The notes beneath the pieces were generated by a model. It had not been told where the DNA came from. It did not search any database and saw only the letters and a program-made list of their open reading frames with translations. DNA of 64,000 bases from Acetobacter nitrogenifigens DSM 23921 = NBRC 105050. GTDB taxonomy: Bacteria; Pseudomonadota; Alphaproteobacteria; Acetobacterales; Acetobacteraceae. The position numbers and the translations under genes were made by a program. Below, piece after piece: positions 35,091 to 46,704 of this stretch (positions within the stretch are counted from its first letter, which is position 1; each line of letters begins with the position of its first letter). The stretch spans positions 1 to 64,000 of the forward strand of contig NZ_AUBI01000014.1 in the NCBI RefSeq assembly GCF_000429165.1, read 5' to 3'.

Positions 35091-37262
35091 ATGGGTTTGA
35101 AGCGCAGGATCGGCGTCGCCGCAGGCGGGCTCGCCGTCGTTCTGGTCGGCGCGACCGCAGCGTCCGCGCTCATGGACGCCGACTGGCTGCGCGCGCGCCT
35201 CGTCAACGCGGTGCAGCGCCAGACCGGGCGGCAATTGCGGATCGACTCGCTCCATGTCTGGCTGCTCCCCTATCCGTGGGTCGACGCCAAAGGCGTGGGT
35301 CTGACGGACATGCCCGATGGCGGACGGGTCGAGATGTTCACGGCGGAGGAGGTTCGCGCCCGACTTGCCCTGACGCCGCTGTTTTCGCACCGCGTCGTCC
35401 TCGACGACGTGACGTTTGTGAAACCGACCCTGTCGCTGGAGCGGACCGACGATGGACGCGCCAACTGGCGCTTCGTTCCGCCATCTCGGGTCACGACGAC
35501 CGGTGAAGAAAAGTCCGACAGCCGCGCGCATGTACGATGGGACATCGCCGTCGACGCCATCCATGTGCGCGACGGCTCTCTTGCATGGGATGACCGCGCG
35601 CGCCGCATGTCCGGCGCGACAACGCTCGACAAGGCCGATATTTCCGGCCTGACCAGCAACGTCGTTTCCCTCGACATCCATGGCCGCCGCGCCGCCACGA
35701 CATACACGCTGGCTGGATCAACTGGCCCGCTTCCGCTTTCTGCCACCGCCCCGGGGACACCGCCCTGGCCCGTTCACCTGACCGCCACTCTCGCCGTTGA
35801 CAAACATTCTTCCGGGACATTGCATGTCGATGGCGCGATCCAAAGCCCGGCGAACGCTACCGGCTACGCGCTGCAGATCACCGGGACGCTCGACGATCTT
35901 CGCTCCCTGAACGCGCTCTTTCCCCGTGCGAATCTGCCGGAGGCGAGAAACGTCTCCCTTCAGACCGCCGTCAGTGGCGACGGTGCGGCGCCGATCCTGA
36001 AGACCCTGCATCTGCACGTCGGGCCGACCGATCTCAGCGCCGCCCTGCCGGAGTTGCGGACAAGCAGCCTGACTCTCGACGCTTCGCAACCCACCGATCG
36101 CGTTGCCGTCGCAGCGGACGGCAAGCTAGGAGACCAAGCCGTCAGTCTGCACGGCCTGCTCGGAACGCTTGAAGAAACCGGACGGGCCTTGCGCGCGCCC
36201 GACGATCAGGCTCTGCCGCTGAAACTCGCTTTGGTTGAAGGACAGTCGTCGCTAACGCTGGACGGCGTGGCAGGCGGACGGCGCACGGCGCTGGACATCC
36301 ACGGTTCGCTCCCCTCCCTCGCCTTCGGTCCAGAAAAACCGACGCTGAACGGTCTGAAAGCCGACGGTCACATCGCAAGCGACGCCCCCGTGTCGGTTCT
36401 GCGCGCGCATGACCCGGCGGCGCTGATGCGCGCGACACAGGCGACGCTCGACGTCGCGGCGCAACGCGTGACGTGGCGCTCGGTGGCGTGGACGGACGTG
36501 TCGGCCCATGTCACGCTCGACAAGGCCGTTCTGACGGCCGACCCCATACACGGCTCCGGCTCCGGCGTCGCGCAGACGGCCCGCTTCACCTACGACGCAT
36601 CAGGCGAAACGCCGCATCTGACCATCAGCGCCTCCCCCATCGTCCTCCCCTCGACGGCCGCCGCGTTCTGGTCGGGCGCGCAGGGCCTCGTCGATGGATC
36701 GCTGCAGATCGTAGGCGACGTGTCCGCCGACGGCGCATCCGCAGCAGCGTGGCGAAGCAGCCTGACCGGACATGCCGGAGCGTCGATGGTCGGCGGTCGG
36801 GTGAATGGCGCGGTGCTGGCCAGCCTGATCGGCCAGAGCATTCCCGTCCACGGCAATATCGGTCTGCGCTGCTTCGGCGCGCATATGCAGTTCGCGGACC
36901 AGCGGGCGACGATCGACCGGCTGGGGCTGGAAGCCGATCTCCTGTCCATGAGCGGACATGGAACCGTGGGCCTGGCCGACGGGGCGCTGGACCTTCACCT
37001 GCTGCCGCATATCGGCGTCGGCGGCGCGTCGGCGTCCTCCCCCGTCGGCGTCAGCGGTTCGCTCGCCTCCCCGTCGCCGCATCTGGAGCCGGGATCGAAC
37101 GGGCGCTTCGCCATCACGGTCGGCGGAAGCGGCGGGGAGGCGGATCCCTGCCCCGACCTTCTGGCCGCCGCCCGCGAGGGTGGTCCCGGCCCGGCCGCCG
37201 CTCCGGCCTCCAGTCGGAAGGCCGACAAGTTGATGAACCTGCTGCACGGGTTATTCCATTAA
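35091..37262 (+). CDS. AsmA-family envelope protein
   Basis: AsmA-like proteins are anchored in the inner membrane and are linked to outer-membrane assembly and phospholipid transport. The 723-residue product has one N-terminal membrane anchor (IGVAAGGLAVVLVGATAAS), the AsmA N-terminal domain (LRARLVNAVQRQTGRQLRID, with SLHVWLLPYPWVDAKGVGL) and a long beta-rich region ending with the conserved AsmA C-terminal segment (GLRCFGAHMQFADQRATIDR, LGLEADLLSMSGHGTVGLAD). The ATG lies three bases after the pseudouridine synthase stop and the ATP12 gene follows 23 bases downstream, so this is one transcript. Confidence 0.9.
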   Translation: MGLKRRIGVAAGGLAVVLVGATAASALMDADWLRARLVNAVQRQTGRQLRIDSLHVWLLPYPWVDAKGVGLTDMPDGGRVEMFTAEEVRARLALTPLFSHRVVLDDVTFVKPTLSLERTDDGRANWRFVPPSRVTTTGEEKSDSRAHVRWDIAVDAIHVRDGSLAWDDRARRMSGATTLDKADISGLTSNVVSLDIHGRRAATTYTLAGSTGPLPLSATAPGTPPWPVHLTATLAVDKHSSGTLHVDGAIQSPANATGYALQITGTLDDLRSLNALFPRANLPEARNVSLQTAVSGDGAAPILKTLHLHVGPTDLSAALPELRTSSLTLDASQPTDRVAVAADGKLGDQAVSLHGLLGTLEETGRALRAPDDQALPLKLALVEGQSSLTLDGVAGGRRTALDIHGSLPSLAFGPEKPTLNGLKADGHIASDAPVSVLRAHDPAALMRATQATLDVAAQRVTWRSVAWTDVSAHVTLDKAVLTADPIHGSGSGVAQTARFTYDASGETPHLTISASPIVLPSTAAAFWSGAQGLVDGSLQIVGDVSADGASAAAWRSSLTGHAGASMVGGRVNGAVLASLIGQSIPVHGNIGLRCFGAHMQFADQRATIDRLGLEADLLSMSGHGTVGLADGALDLHLLPHIGVGGASASSPVGVSGSLASPSPHLEPGSNGRFAITVGGSGGEADPCPDLLAAAREGGPGPAAAPASSRKADKLMNLLHGLFH

Positions 37263-37285
37263 CAGCCCCCGACGAACGGACGCAC

Positions 37286-38032
37286 ATGAATTCACGCCCA
37301 GTCCCCGGCTCGTCGTCCGGTCTGAAGAAACGCTTCTGGACCGAAGCGTCCGTCACCGAGGATATGGGGGAATTCGGCGTCGCTCTCGACGGGCGCCCTG
37401 TCCGGCTTCCCGGAGGGACGCCGCTGCGCGTATCGTCTCGGGCGCTGGCCGAGGCGCTGGCGGAAGAATGGAGCCGCGCGGGGCGGGACGATGTGGAGAG
37501 ACGCTTCGGGCCGCTCGATCTGCCGTTGACCCGAATCACCGGGACAATGATCGAGCGCGTCGCGCCGGACCGCCTCCATTCGATCCGCACGCTTATGGAA
37601 TACGGAAAGAACGACGCGCTGTGCTACTGGACCGACGAAGGTGGAGCCCTTGCGGAACGGCAGGAAGCCGAACTGGGGCCGTGGCTGACGTGGAGCGCCA
37701 CCCGGCTGGGCGCAGATCTGATCAAAACGACCGGCCTGATGCCCGTCACGCAACCACCGGAAGCCCTCGGCCGACTTGAAGCGACGCTCATCGCGACATC
37801 GGACGCTGACCTGGCGGGGCTTGGCGTCGCAGTCCCGGCCCTTGGAAGCCTCGTGCTGGGTCTCGCACTTATGGAGGGCGCCTTGTCCGTGGACGAAGCT
37901 GTCTCCCTGACGACGCTCGACGAACAGGTGCAGATGGCGCGCTGGGGCGAGGATAGCGCGTTGCTGGACCGGATTGCGACGATCGCCGCCGACCTGTCCG
38001 ACGCCGTACGCTTCATGACGCTCGCCCGCTGA
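37286..38032 (+). CDS. ATP12-family F1-ATPase assembly chaperone
   Basis: In mitochondria Atp12 binds the F1 alpha subunit before assembly; alphaproteobacterial homologues share the fold. The 248-residue protein has the family features KKRFWTEASVTEDMGEFGVALDGRPVRLP at its N-terminus (seen in part), ALAEALAEEWSRAG, PLTRITGTMIERVA and DALCYWTDEG, then the C-terminal helix WGEDSALLDRIATIAADL. The ATG at 37286 begins just before the conserved part. A much longer frame back to 36473 overlaps asmA and is rejected. It is the last gene of the rarA to ATP12 run. Confidence 0.92.
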   Translation: MNSRPVPGSSSGLKKRFWTEASVTEDMGEFGVALDGRPVRLPGGTPLRVSSRALAEALAEEWSRAGRDDVERRFGPLDLPLTRITGTMIERVAPDRLHSIRTLMEYGKNDALCYWTDEGGALAERQEAELGPWLTWSATRLGADLIKTTGLMPVTQPPEALGRLEATLIATSDADLAGLGVAVPALGSLVLGLALMEGALSVDEAVSLTTLDEQVQMARWGEDSALLDRIATIAADLSDAVRFMTLAR

Positions 38033-38345
38033 CGTCGTGCTTGCGTGACCTCAGCAGGCAAAAATTATTACATCGTTTTGTAACAAACTTCCCGCGACGT
38101 TTCTCCTGACTCCCCGATTCCAGAGCCCACAGAAATGCGCCCCTGACACCGCCAGAGGCGAGTTCGGCGTCGCGGGCCGATTTTTTGTACGGTTCGGGAT
38201 TTTTTTCGGCTTGCTCCGCGATCCCAATCGCCGAGCAACCACCACATGAACCGGGCATCAGAACGATCAGTGTCGGCGCAAAAGCCTTTGCCATGCTCCG
38301 ACGTCACGCCCGCACTAACCCTCGACACGATGCCCTGGCGCCGCC

Positions 38346-38432
38346 TCAGATGAGCGGGATTTGGCACAACGTCCAAAGCAGCAGAAACATGCCCGAGACC
38401 AACCAGAACAAGTTATTGAAATAAGATAACAT
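38346..38432 (-). CDS. Candidate 28-residue single-helix membrane peptide
   Basis: A 28-codon frame from ATG 38432 encodes an almost entirely hydrophobic peptide (YFNNLFWLVSGMFLLLWTL near its centre) that would span the membrane once, like KdpF- or CydX-class small proteins, although it matches neither by sequence. It is below normal gene-calling size. The ATG is inside a palindrome, and GGAAAGGGA lies too far upstream for a strong ribosome site. Treat it as a candidate only. Confidence 0.25.
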   Translation of the reverse strand: MLSYFNNLFWLVSGMFLLLWTLCQIPLI

Positions 38433-38437
38433 CTTAT
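38421..38437. promoter_or_regulatory. Perfect AT-rich palindrome
   Basis: ATAAGAT and ATCTTAT (38421-38427 and 38431-38437) flank AAC, in a locally AT-rich spot of an otherwise gene-free region. It overlaps the ATG of the small candidate frame. The shape suits an operator, but no adjacent regulator gene is present. Confidence 0.3.
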
Positions 38438-38843
38438 ATGCCGACGGCGTCCCTTTCCTGTCGGACCGGCCGCTCTCGTGGCACCGCCCGGCATGCCGTA
38501 AACCATGCCTGTCATCACGCATACAAAGCCGCGAGGCACCGCCACAGAAAATCGCGCGACCCGCAATGCTGAAGAAATTTCACGTTCATTGCCATGAATG
38601 GCTGACGGTCGCCGCAAGGCATTGAACCGAAACGCGCATGTTCTTCTATCGACGGCAAAGCGAAAAGATGTCCGTCATCTTACAAACACGCCACGATTTC
38701 GCCTCAGAGCCGCGCTTTATCTCACAAGACGAAATAACCAAACCGTCAGAGACAGTTGGTAACTTGCAACTCTTATGTGGTCGGGAGCACGGTCGGAGCG
38801 AACGCAACGGCGGCGTATCGCCCGGACAGGCTGGAAAGGGAAC

Positions 38844-39056
38844 ATGATGGAGCACTCCGCATATCAGACTCCCGGCGACACTCTCGCCACGCAAGCACGC
38901 AGTTCCTGGCAAATCGGAAAGACAGGCGGCGTGACGCGCAGCACGCCAGAGCGTATCCGGCGCAAGGCCGCGCATCTCTTCGCCACCTTCGCCATGGGCG
39001 CGTGGCTGTTGCTGGCGGTGGTTCCGTTCGTCGTGGTGCTGGTGGAGATAGGCTGA
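38844..39056 (+). CDS. Small single-pass membrane protein, hypothetical
   Basis: A 70-residue protein with a polar N-terminal ~45 residues rich in Arg, Thr and Ser (SWQIGKTGGVTRSTPERIRR) and one C-terminal membrane helix (FAMGAWLLLAVVPFVVVLVEIG). The ATG at 38844, with a second directly after it, has a good AAAGGG ribosome site three to four bases upstream, which supports real translation. No family is recognised. It converges with uvrB, whose stop lies 40 bases downstream on the other strand. Confidence 0.6.
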   Translation: MMEHSAYQTPGDTLATQARSSWQIGKTGGVTRSTPERIRRKAAHLFATFAMGAWLLLAVVPFVVVLVEIG

Positions 39057-39096
39057 GCCTGAACGCAAGCTCCGCCCGAGGCTTTGGATATCTCCT

Positions 39097-41334
<2,238 letters not shown>

Positions 41335-41520
41335 TGAAGAAAAATGGGCGCTTCGGTCCGACGCCGCAAGTCATCTCGCACGGCGTCGCAACGCTTTTAT
41401 GGTCGGAATGCAGCGCCCAAACCAAAGCGTGACGGAGATGGTCGTCCATGGTTTTCGCGCCGTGGACGACCAGTCTGTTCGACTACCTGCCAGCCCGTTA
41501 ATGGCTAGCAGGAAACAGGC

Positions 41521-44397
41521 TCAACGCTTCCACCAGCCGGTGCGCGCCTTGCCCGTCGGGGCGTCTTCGCCGATCACCACCGGCTCCACGACGACAGCGT
41601 CACGCGGGGCGGGCTTCGTCGCGGCCGGAGTCTCAACCTCGACAGCGGCCGCTTCGACCGGCGCTTCCGCGTCGGTCGTCCTGGCGCGACGCGTACGGGT
41701 CCGGCGACGCGGCGCGGGCTCCGCCGCCTCCCCCTCAGCCGCGTCCTGCGCAGGGGCGTCGGCAACGGATACGCTTTCCTCCACCGCGGCTTTAGCCGAG
41801 CGGCGGCGACGGGTCGGACGACGCGCAGGCTCTTCCGCGACGACAGGTTCTGGCGCCGGTTCCACGACAGGCACTTTCACCTCGATCACCACCGGCTCGG
41901 CAGGCTCCGCCACGACGGGCGTCTCCACTTCGACTGCGACAGGTTGATGCGCACGCGGCGGCGAAGGAGCCTCTTCGCGCTCAGCCTGATCCATCATGTC
42001 GAAAATGTCGAAGTTGCCGCCGAACGGGTCAGCCGGAGTGGGGCCACGCCAGACCGGAGCCGCAGCGGGGCGCGGTTGCTGCGGACGTGCGGGCGCCTGC
42101 TGGAAAGCAGGACGGGCCGGAGGCTGAGGCTGGCGCTGCTGCGGCCGTTCCTGAACGGTCTCGCTTTCCGACTGCCCTTTACGGGAATGACGCGTACGCA
42201 TCCGCCCCGGCACGAGGTTCTCGGCCGCACGTGCGGCGTCTTCGCTATTCGGCGCGTCCGCTGCGATGACAGGGGTCTCGTCCGCGTCATCGTCGTCGTC
42301 CTGCGCGCCGAACGCCTCGTCAGCCTGACCAAGCTGCGCCTGCTCGCCATTCTGAGCGTTGTCGCGCTGACCGCCACGACGACGGCGACGGCGACGGCGA
42401 CGACGCGGTTGCTCACCGTCCCCTTCCTCGGAACGCGGAGCCGCAGAAGCTTCGGAACGTGCGTCGGAGGGCGCGCCCACTGAAACGTATTCGTCCTGCT
42501 CATCCGCAGTCACGACCGGCGGAGCGTCCGCAATCGGGATCGAGCGGGCGGGCCGGGACTGTGTCGGCCGCTCGTCATCAGCCACAACTTCCGGGCGGTT
42601 CTCAAGAGCGGCGACCGTCGCTTCCGTCGTCACTGGCGTCGCGACAACCTCTGGCGCGTCGAAACGCGCGGTCTGCGGCTTGTGGCGCTCGATCCGCACC
42701 TGCGGCGGCGGCAACGTCGCGTCGGCCGCGAAGTAAACGCGCATCTTATGGCGCGTCTCGATGCCGTTCACCCAGTCGCGCTTGTTGTTGAGGATGTAGA
42801 GCGCGATGTCGGCCGCCACATGGACAGTGACTTCCGAAGCGCGGCGCAGCGCCCCTTCGTCCTCCACGGCGCGCAGCACATGCAGCGCGGAACTCTCGAT
42901 CCCGCGGACAATGCCCGTGCCCTGACAGTGCGGGCAGGCCATGAACGCCGTTTCGGCGACCGACGGACGAAGACGCTGGCGCGACATCTCCAGCAGGCCG
43001 AAATGAGAGATCCCGCCGACCTGAATACGCGCCCGGTCGTTGCGGAGCGCGTCTTTCAGGCGCCGCTCGACTTGCGCGTTGTGGCGGCGGGACTCCATGT
43101 CGATGAAGTCAATGACGATCAGACCGGCCAGATCGCGCAGACGCAACTGGCGCGCGACTTCATCCGCTGCTTCAAGATTCGTCTTGACCGCCGTCTCTTC
43201 GATGTTCCGCTCGCGTGTCGCACGGCCGGAGTTGACGTCGATCGAGACCAGCGCTTCGGTCTGGTTGATAACCAGATAACCGCCGGAGCGAAGCTGCACG
43301 GTCGGCGACAGCATCGCGTCGAGATGCCCTTCAACCTGATAATGGCTGAAGAGCGGTTGATGCTCCTTGCGCCACAGCACGACCTTTTGCGCGCTCTGCG
43401 GCATCAGCATACGCATAAAATCGCGCGCCGAACGCCAGCCGGGCTCACCATCGACGACGATCTCTTCGACGTCGCGGGTGTAAACGTCGCGGATCGCCCG
43501 TTTGACGAGGCTGGCCTCTTCATAGATCAGAGTCGGCGCGACCGACTTCATCGTGTGCTCGCGAATCTCGTCCCAGAGATGCAGCAGATACTCGCAGTCG
43601 CGCATGACCTCTGGACGCGGACGTTGCGCCCCGGCCGTGCGGACGATCATTGCCATGCCGCGCGGAAGCTGCAACTCGGCGATGATCTCCTTCAGGCGCT
43701 TGCGGTCGCTGACGGCCGTGATCTTGCGGGACACGCCGCCGCCGCGCAGGGCGTTCGGCATCAATACGCAGTAACGACCAGCGAGCGAAACGTAGGTGGT
43801 CAGCGCGGCGCCCTTGTTGCCACGCTCCTCCTTGACGACCTGCACCAGCAGAATCTGGCGGCGGCGGATGACTTCCTGAATCTTGTAGCTGCGCAGGAAG
43901 CGCGCCATGCGCTTCTGGACGAGGGCCTCTTCGCCCGTGTCGGTCTCGCCACCCACGTAATCCGGGGTCGACCGTGCGTGATCGTCGGATGCGACAGATT
44001 CGCCACCCTCAGCCTCGACCGTTACTTCAGCCGAAGGATCGACCTCACCGTTCTCAACAGGCGTCCCCTCAGCTTCGGCAGCCTCTTCAGCCTCCTGCGC
44101 AGCGGCTTCGTCTTCTTCCTGAAGAGCGAGCAGCTTCTCTCGGTCAGCAACCGGGATCTGGTAATAGTCAGGATGAATTTCGCTGAAGGCGAGGAACCCG
44201 TGGCGATTGCCGCCATATTCGACGAACGCAGCCTGAAGGCTGGGTTCGACGCGGATCACCTTGGCGAGATAAATATTGCCTTTGAGCTGTTTGCGGTTGG
44301 CGGCCTCGACGTCATAATCCTCGAGACGGTTACCATCCATCACGACGACGCGGGTTTCTTCCGCGTGCGTCGCATCGATCAGCATACGCTTGGTCAT
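41521..44397 (-). CDS. rne: Ribonuclease E/G family endoribonuclease
   Basis: The main RNA-decay and rRNA-processing endonuclease. The 958-residue protein starts MTKRMLIDATHAEETRVVV, with the S1 RNA-binding domain (about 35-220) interrupted by a long acidic Glu/Ala insert (about 90-150), as is usual in alphaproteobacteria. The catalytic DNase I-like domain holds LIVIDFIDMESRRHN (metal-binding Asp residues), and the Zn-link CPHCQGTG is near residue 485. The C-terminal ~350 residues are a disordered Arg/Glu/Pro/Ala-rich scaffold (with a run of ten arginines near residue 670) that recruits degradosome partners. It is divergent from amiC, a common alphaproteobacterial arrangement. Confidence 0.95.
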   Translation of the reverse strand: MTKRMLIDATHAEETRVVVMDGNRLEDYDVEAANRKQLKGNIYLAKVIRVEPSLQAAFVEYGGNRHGFLAFSEIHPDYYQIPVADREKLLALQEEDEAAAQEAEEAAEAEGTPVENGEVDPSAEVTVEAEGGESVASDDHARSTPDYVGGETDTGEEALVQKRMARFLRSYKIQEVIRRRQILLVQVVKEERGNKGAALTTYVSLAGRYCVLMPNALRGGGVSRKITAVSDRKRLKEIIAELQLPRGMAMIVRTAGAQRPRPEVMRDCEYLLHLWDEIREHTMKSVAPTLIYEEASLVKRAIRDVYTRDVEEIVVDGEPGWRSARDFMRMLMPQSAQKVVLWRKEHQPLFSHYQVEGHLDAMLSPTVQLRSGGYLVINQTEALVSIDVNSGRATRERNIEETAVKTNLEAADEVARQLRLRDLAGLIVIDFIDMESRRHNAQVERRLKDALRNDRARIQVGGISHFGLLEMSRQRLRPSVAETAFMACPHCQGTGIVRGIESSALHVLRAVEDEGALRRASEVTVHVAADIALYILNNKRDWVNGIETRHKMRVYFAADATLPPPQVRIERHKPQTARFDAPEVVATPVTTEATVAALENRPEVVADDERPTQSRPARSIPIADAPPVVTADEQDEYVSVGAPSDARSEASAAPRSEEGDGEQPRRRRRRRRRRGGQRDNAQNGEQAQLGQADEAFGAQDDDDDADETPVIAADAPNSEDAARAAENLVPGRMRTRHSRKGQSESETVQERPQQRQPQPPARPAFQQAPARPQQPRPAAAPVWRGPTPADPFGGNFDIFDMMDQAEREEAPSPPRAHQPVAVEVETPVVAEPAEPVVIEVKVPVVEPAPEPVVAEEPARRPTRRRRSAKAAVEESVSVADAPAQDAAEGEAAEPAPRRRTRTRRARTTDAEAPVEAAAVEVETPAATKPAPRDAVVVEPVVIGEDAPTGKARTGWWKR

Positions 44398-44910
44398 AAA
44401 AAGAAAAACTCCGGTGCCCGCGCGTTCTTCCAGCCGGGCGCAGCCGGTCGGACAACGACCGGGCTACGCGGGGGAACGCGTCGGGAAAATCGACTGAACG
44501 ATCAGTGGTGGCGTGGACGATCACGGTCGGCGGAGCGCTCTTGATCAGTGCTGACAGAAGCGGCGCCGGGACCGGGCGAATATCGCCACGACCTGCCTTG
44601 CGCGCTGTCAGCCTGATCAGACTAGCTCTCATCCATCCTTACGATCGGCAATAGGTCTGCGCCGACCCGTAACCGCGCCGTTCGCCGAAATACGGCGACA
44701 GACGGTGTCAGAAGGCGGCCACGCGGCAGGCCTGTGATCGACCATGCCACATGACAATACCATGACCGAAATGGGCGCCCTGCGCAAGCGGCGCGTGACG
44801 CCCTGCCTGGACAGATCCGTCGCGACATCAAGAAACCGCCACAAGTGCATGAATTAATGACTTAGGCATAAAAATATGAAACTGTCCCCCTGTCATACCC
44901 GGAAGGCCAG
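44398..44910. other. Divergent region between rne and amiC; probable rne leader
   Basis: About 510 bases without a supported gene. In many bacteria rne has a long structured 5' leader used for autoregulation, which could account for part of this length; that is inference. amiC has GGAAGG at 44900-44905, five bases before its ATG. The AT-rich stretch at 44849-44890 is the likeliest place for the amiC promoter. Confidence 0.4.
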
Positions 44911-45903
44911 ATGACGAAAAACGAGAGAACATGCGCCCCTGTCCCGACCGGGCCTGTTGCGCAAACCCGGCAGTTCAAACAGGGGCTGCTGGACGGTTGC
45001 GGCTCGAAGGGAATCGACGTCGCCTCCCGGTCGACCGAACGCGTCGATCTTGTCCGCCGCGCGACCCTTTTCGTGGGCCTCGCCCCTCTGGTCCCGGCAG
45101 CGGCTTTCGCGCGATCGCACCCCCACGCCCATACATTAGGCGCGCCGCATTCAGCTCCCACGCATACCCCCCCCCTGCATGCGCCTGCGGTGATCCGGAA
45201 AGCCGCAGCCCCCCTTCCGCTCGTCATGCTCGATCCGGGTCATGGTGGAAAAGACCCGGGCGCTATTGGATATTCAGGCACCTTCGAAAAGCACGTCGCT
45301 GAAGCGGCCGCCAATGAGCTTGAGCGGCAATTGCTCGCCACGGGCCGCTATCGCGTGGCGATGACGCGAACCGGCGACCGTTTCATTCCCCTCGAAGGGC
45401 GCGTCGATATGGCGCAGGCGCACAAGGCCGAGTTGTTCATCTCCATGCACGCCGACGCTTTGCACGACGCCTCCGTCCGGGGCGCCAGCGTCTATACCCT
45501 ATCCAGCAACGCCTCCGACAGCCAGACCGCGACCATCGCCCAAAGCGAGAACAGCGCGGACCTGTTCGGCGGACCGCACGTCCATGCGACGTCGCCCGCC
45601 GTGCAGCAGATTCTGGCGAGCCTTGTTTCAGAAGAGACAAGACGCGGATCGGCGCATATGGCCAGTTCCGTCGTCTCTTCCCTGTCGTCCCGCCTGACGA
45701 TGCTCAGCAATCCGCACCGGCATGCGGCCTTCGTTGTCCTGAAGGCGGCGGACATCCCGTCCGTGCTTGTCGAGATGGGCTTCATGTCCAACCGCATGGA
45801 CGAAGCCGCCCTGCGCGCCGCCGGACACCGCGCCATGGTCGCAGGAGCGATGCGCGACGCCGTCGATCGCTATTTCATGTCGGCGGGCGTTGGCGTCGGC
45901 TGA
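44911..45903 (+). CDS. amiC: N-acetylmuramoyl-L-alanine amidase (AmiC type)
   Basis: Cleaves the peptide from the glycan in periplasmic peptidoglycan, allowing daughter-cell separation. The 330-residue protein has an N-terminal twin-arginine-like signal (VDLVRRATLFVGLAPLVPAA, cleavage near AFA-RS), a His/Pro-rich linker, and an Amidase_3 domain with zinc ligands in MLDPGHGGKDPGAIG and ISMHADA and the catalytic Glu in VLVEMGFMSN. It lacks a clear AMIN domain. E. coli AmiA and AmiC are also Tat substrates. It is divergent from rne and convergent with mobB. Confidence 0.92.
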   Translation: MTKNERTCAPVPTGPVAQTRQFKQGLLDGCGSKGIDVASRSTERVDLVRRATLFVGLAPLVPAAAFARSHPHAHTLGAPHSAPTHTPPLHAPAVIRKAAAPLPLVMLDPGHGGKDPGAIGYSGTFEKHVAEAAANELERQLLATGRYRVAMTRTGDRFIPLEGRVDMAQAHKAELFISMHADALHDASVRGASVYTLSSNASDSQTATIAQSENSADLFGGPHVHATSPAVQQILASLVSEETRRGSAHMASSVVSSLSSRLTMLSNPHRHAAFVVLKAADIPSVLVEMGFMSNRMDEAALRAAGHRAMVAGAMRDAVDRYFMSAGVGVG

Positions 45904-45991
45904 ACGCCGCACCTTCTGGCTCGCTACGATATGGGGCCGTCCGCGGGCTTATGCGTCGCAGACGCCTTCGAGACGACCGACCGAACGCCCA

Positions 45992-46537
45992 TCATTCTCC
46001 CGCGGCCCTTCGAACGGCAGAACGGGCGTTATCGACGACCCAACTCGCAATCTCACCAACGTCACTCAGCCTGAATGTCACAAGAGCGGGCGGCAGGTCG
46101 GCCAGCGCGTCGCAAGCGTCACCAAGAGCGACGGCGCGCACAGCAGGACGTTCGGGCCATAGCGGCGGCTTGCCGACTTCCCGACGCCACACCTCCAGAG
46201 CGATTGGTAAACGGGCGCCGAACCCTTCGACCAGAATGATGTCCACCGGTTCCATGCGCCCCACCAGACTGTCGATGTCCGGCTCTTCCTGCGTCGACTG
46301 CTGCTCATGCATCAACGCCCAGCGTGAGCCTGTCGCCAGCATGATCTCACGCGCGCCCGCTTCCCTGTGGCGAAAACTGTCCTTTCCCGGCCGATCGAGA
46401 TCGAAGCCGTGATGGGCGTGCTTGATCGTCGACACGGTCTTTCCCAAGGCGGACAGCGCCGGAATCAGTCGCTCGATCAGCGTGGTTTTGCCCATTCCGC
46501 TTCGTCCGGCGATTCCCATCAGCAATGGAGGTTTCAT
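45992..46537 (-). CDS. mobB: Molybdopterin-guanine dinucleotide biosynthesis protein MobB
   Basis: GTP-binding adaptor that assists MobA in attaching GMP to molybdopterin. The 181-residue protein has the P-loop GIAGRSGMGKTTLIERLIPAL, the MobB signature TIKHAHHGFDLDRPGKDSFR, HREAGARE and ILVEGFG. It starts at ATG 46537 and diverges from mobA across 167 bases, in which I found no molybdenum-cofactor riboswitch. Confidence 0.95.
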   Translation of the reverse strand: MKPPLLMGIAGRSGMGKTTLIERLIPALSALGKTVSTIKHAHHGFDLDRPGKDSFRHREAGAREIMLATGSRWALMHEQQSTQEEPDIDSLVGRMEPVDIILVEGFGARLPIALEVWRREVGKPPLWPERPAVRAVALGDACDALADLPPALVTFRLSDVGEIASWVVDNARSAVRRAAGE

Positions 46538-46704
46538 CCGTCACAGTGTCCTTTCCACCACATGCGCTCGCCCCGCAGGGCTGTGTATCACAGCGCTGCG
46601 CGTATGCTATTTCAGGAGCGGGCCTGTAGCGGCAAGGTCCGTCATTGCTCAGGAGGCGATCATAAGGCTATGCGCGAACTTCCTGCACGCATCCGGGGGA
46701 CGAC

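Larger units (their letters stand above)
38033..38843. other. Long intergenic region after ATP12
   Basis: About 810 bases without a recognisable gene, more AT-rich than its flanks near 38400-38440. It contains the small hydrophobic minus-strand frame at 38346-38432 and the palindrome at 38421-38437, both listed separately. A minus-strand frame at 38013-38294 begins with a hydrophobic segment (APTLIVLMPGSCGGC) but lacks a ribosome site and conserved features. Confidence 0.4.

Noticed and set aside
36473-37285. 270-codon upstream extension of the ATP12 frame
   Set aside because: Lies entirely inside asmA in another frame and has a shadow-like Arg/Gly-rich composition; the conserved ATP12 sequence starts at 37286.
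42682-44544. Plus-strand open frame (620 codons) opposite rne
   Set aside because: Antisense to the conserved RNase E catalytic region; His/Arg-rich without domains.
46538-46704. Possible molybdenum-cofactor riboswitch between mobB and mobA
   Set aside because: Read on both strands; I could not recognise the conserved moco RNA stems and the gap is short for it with two promoters.
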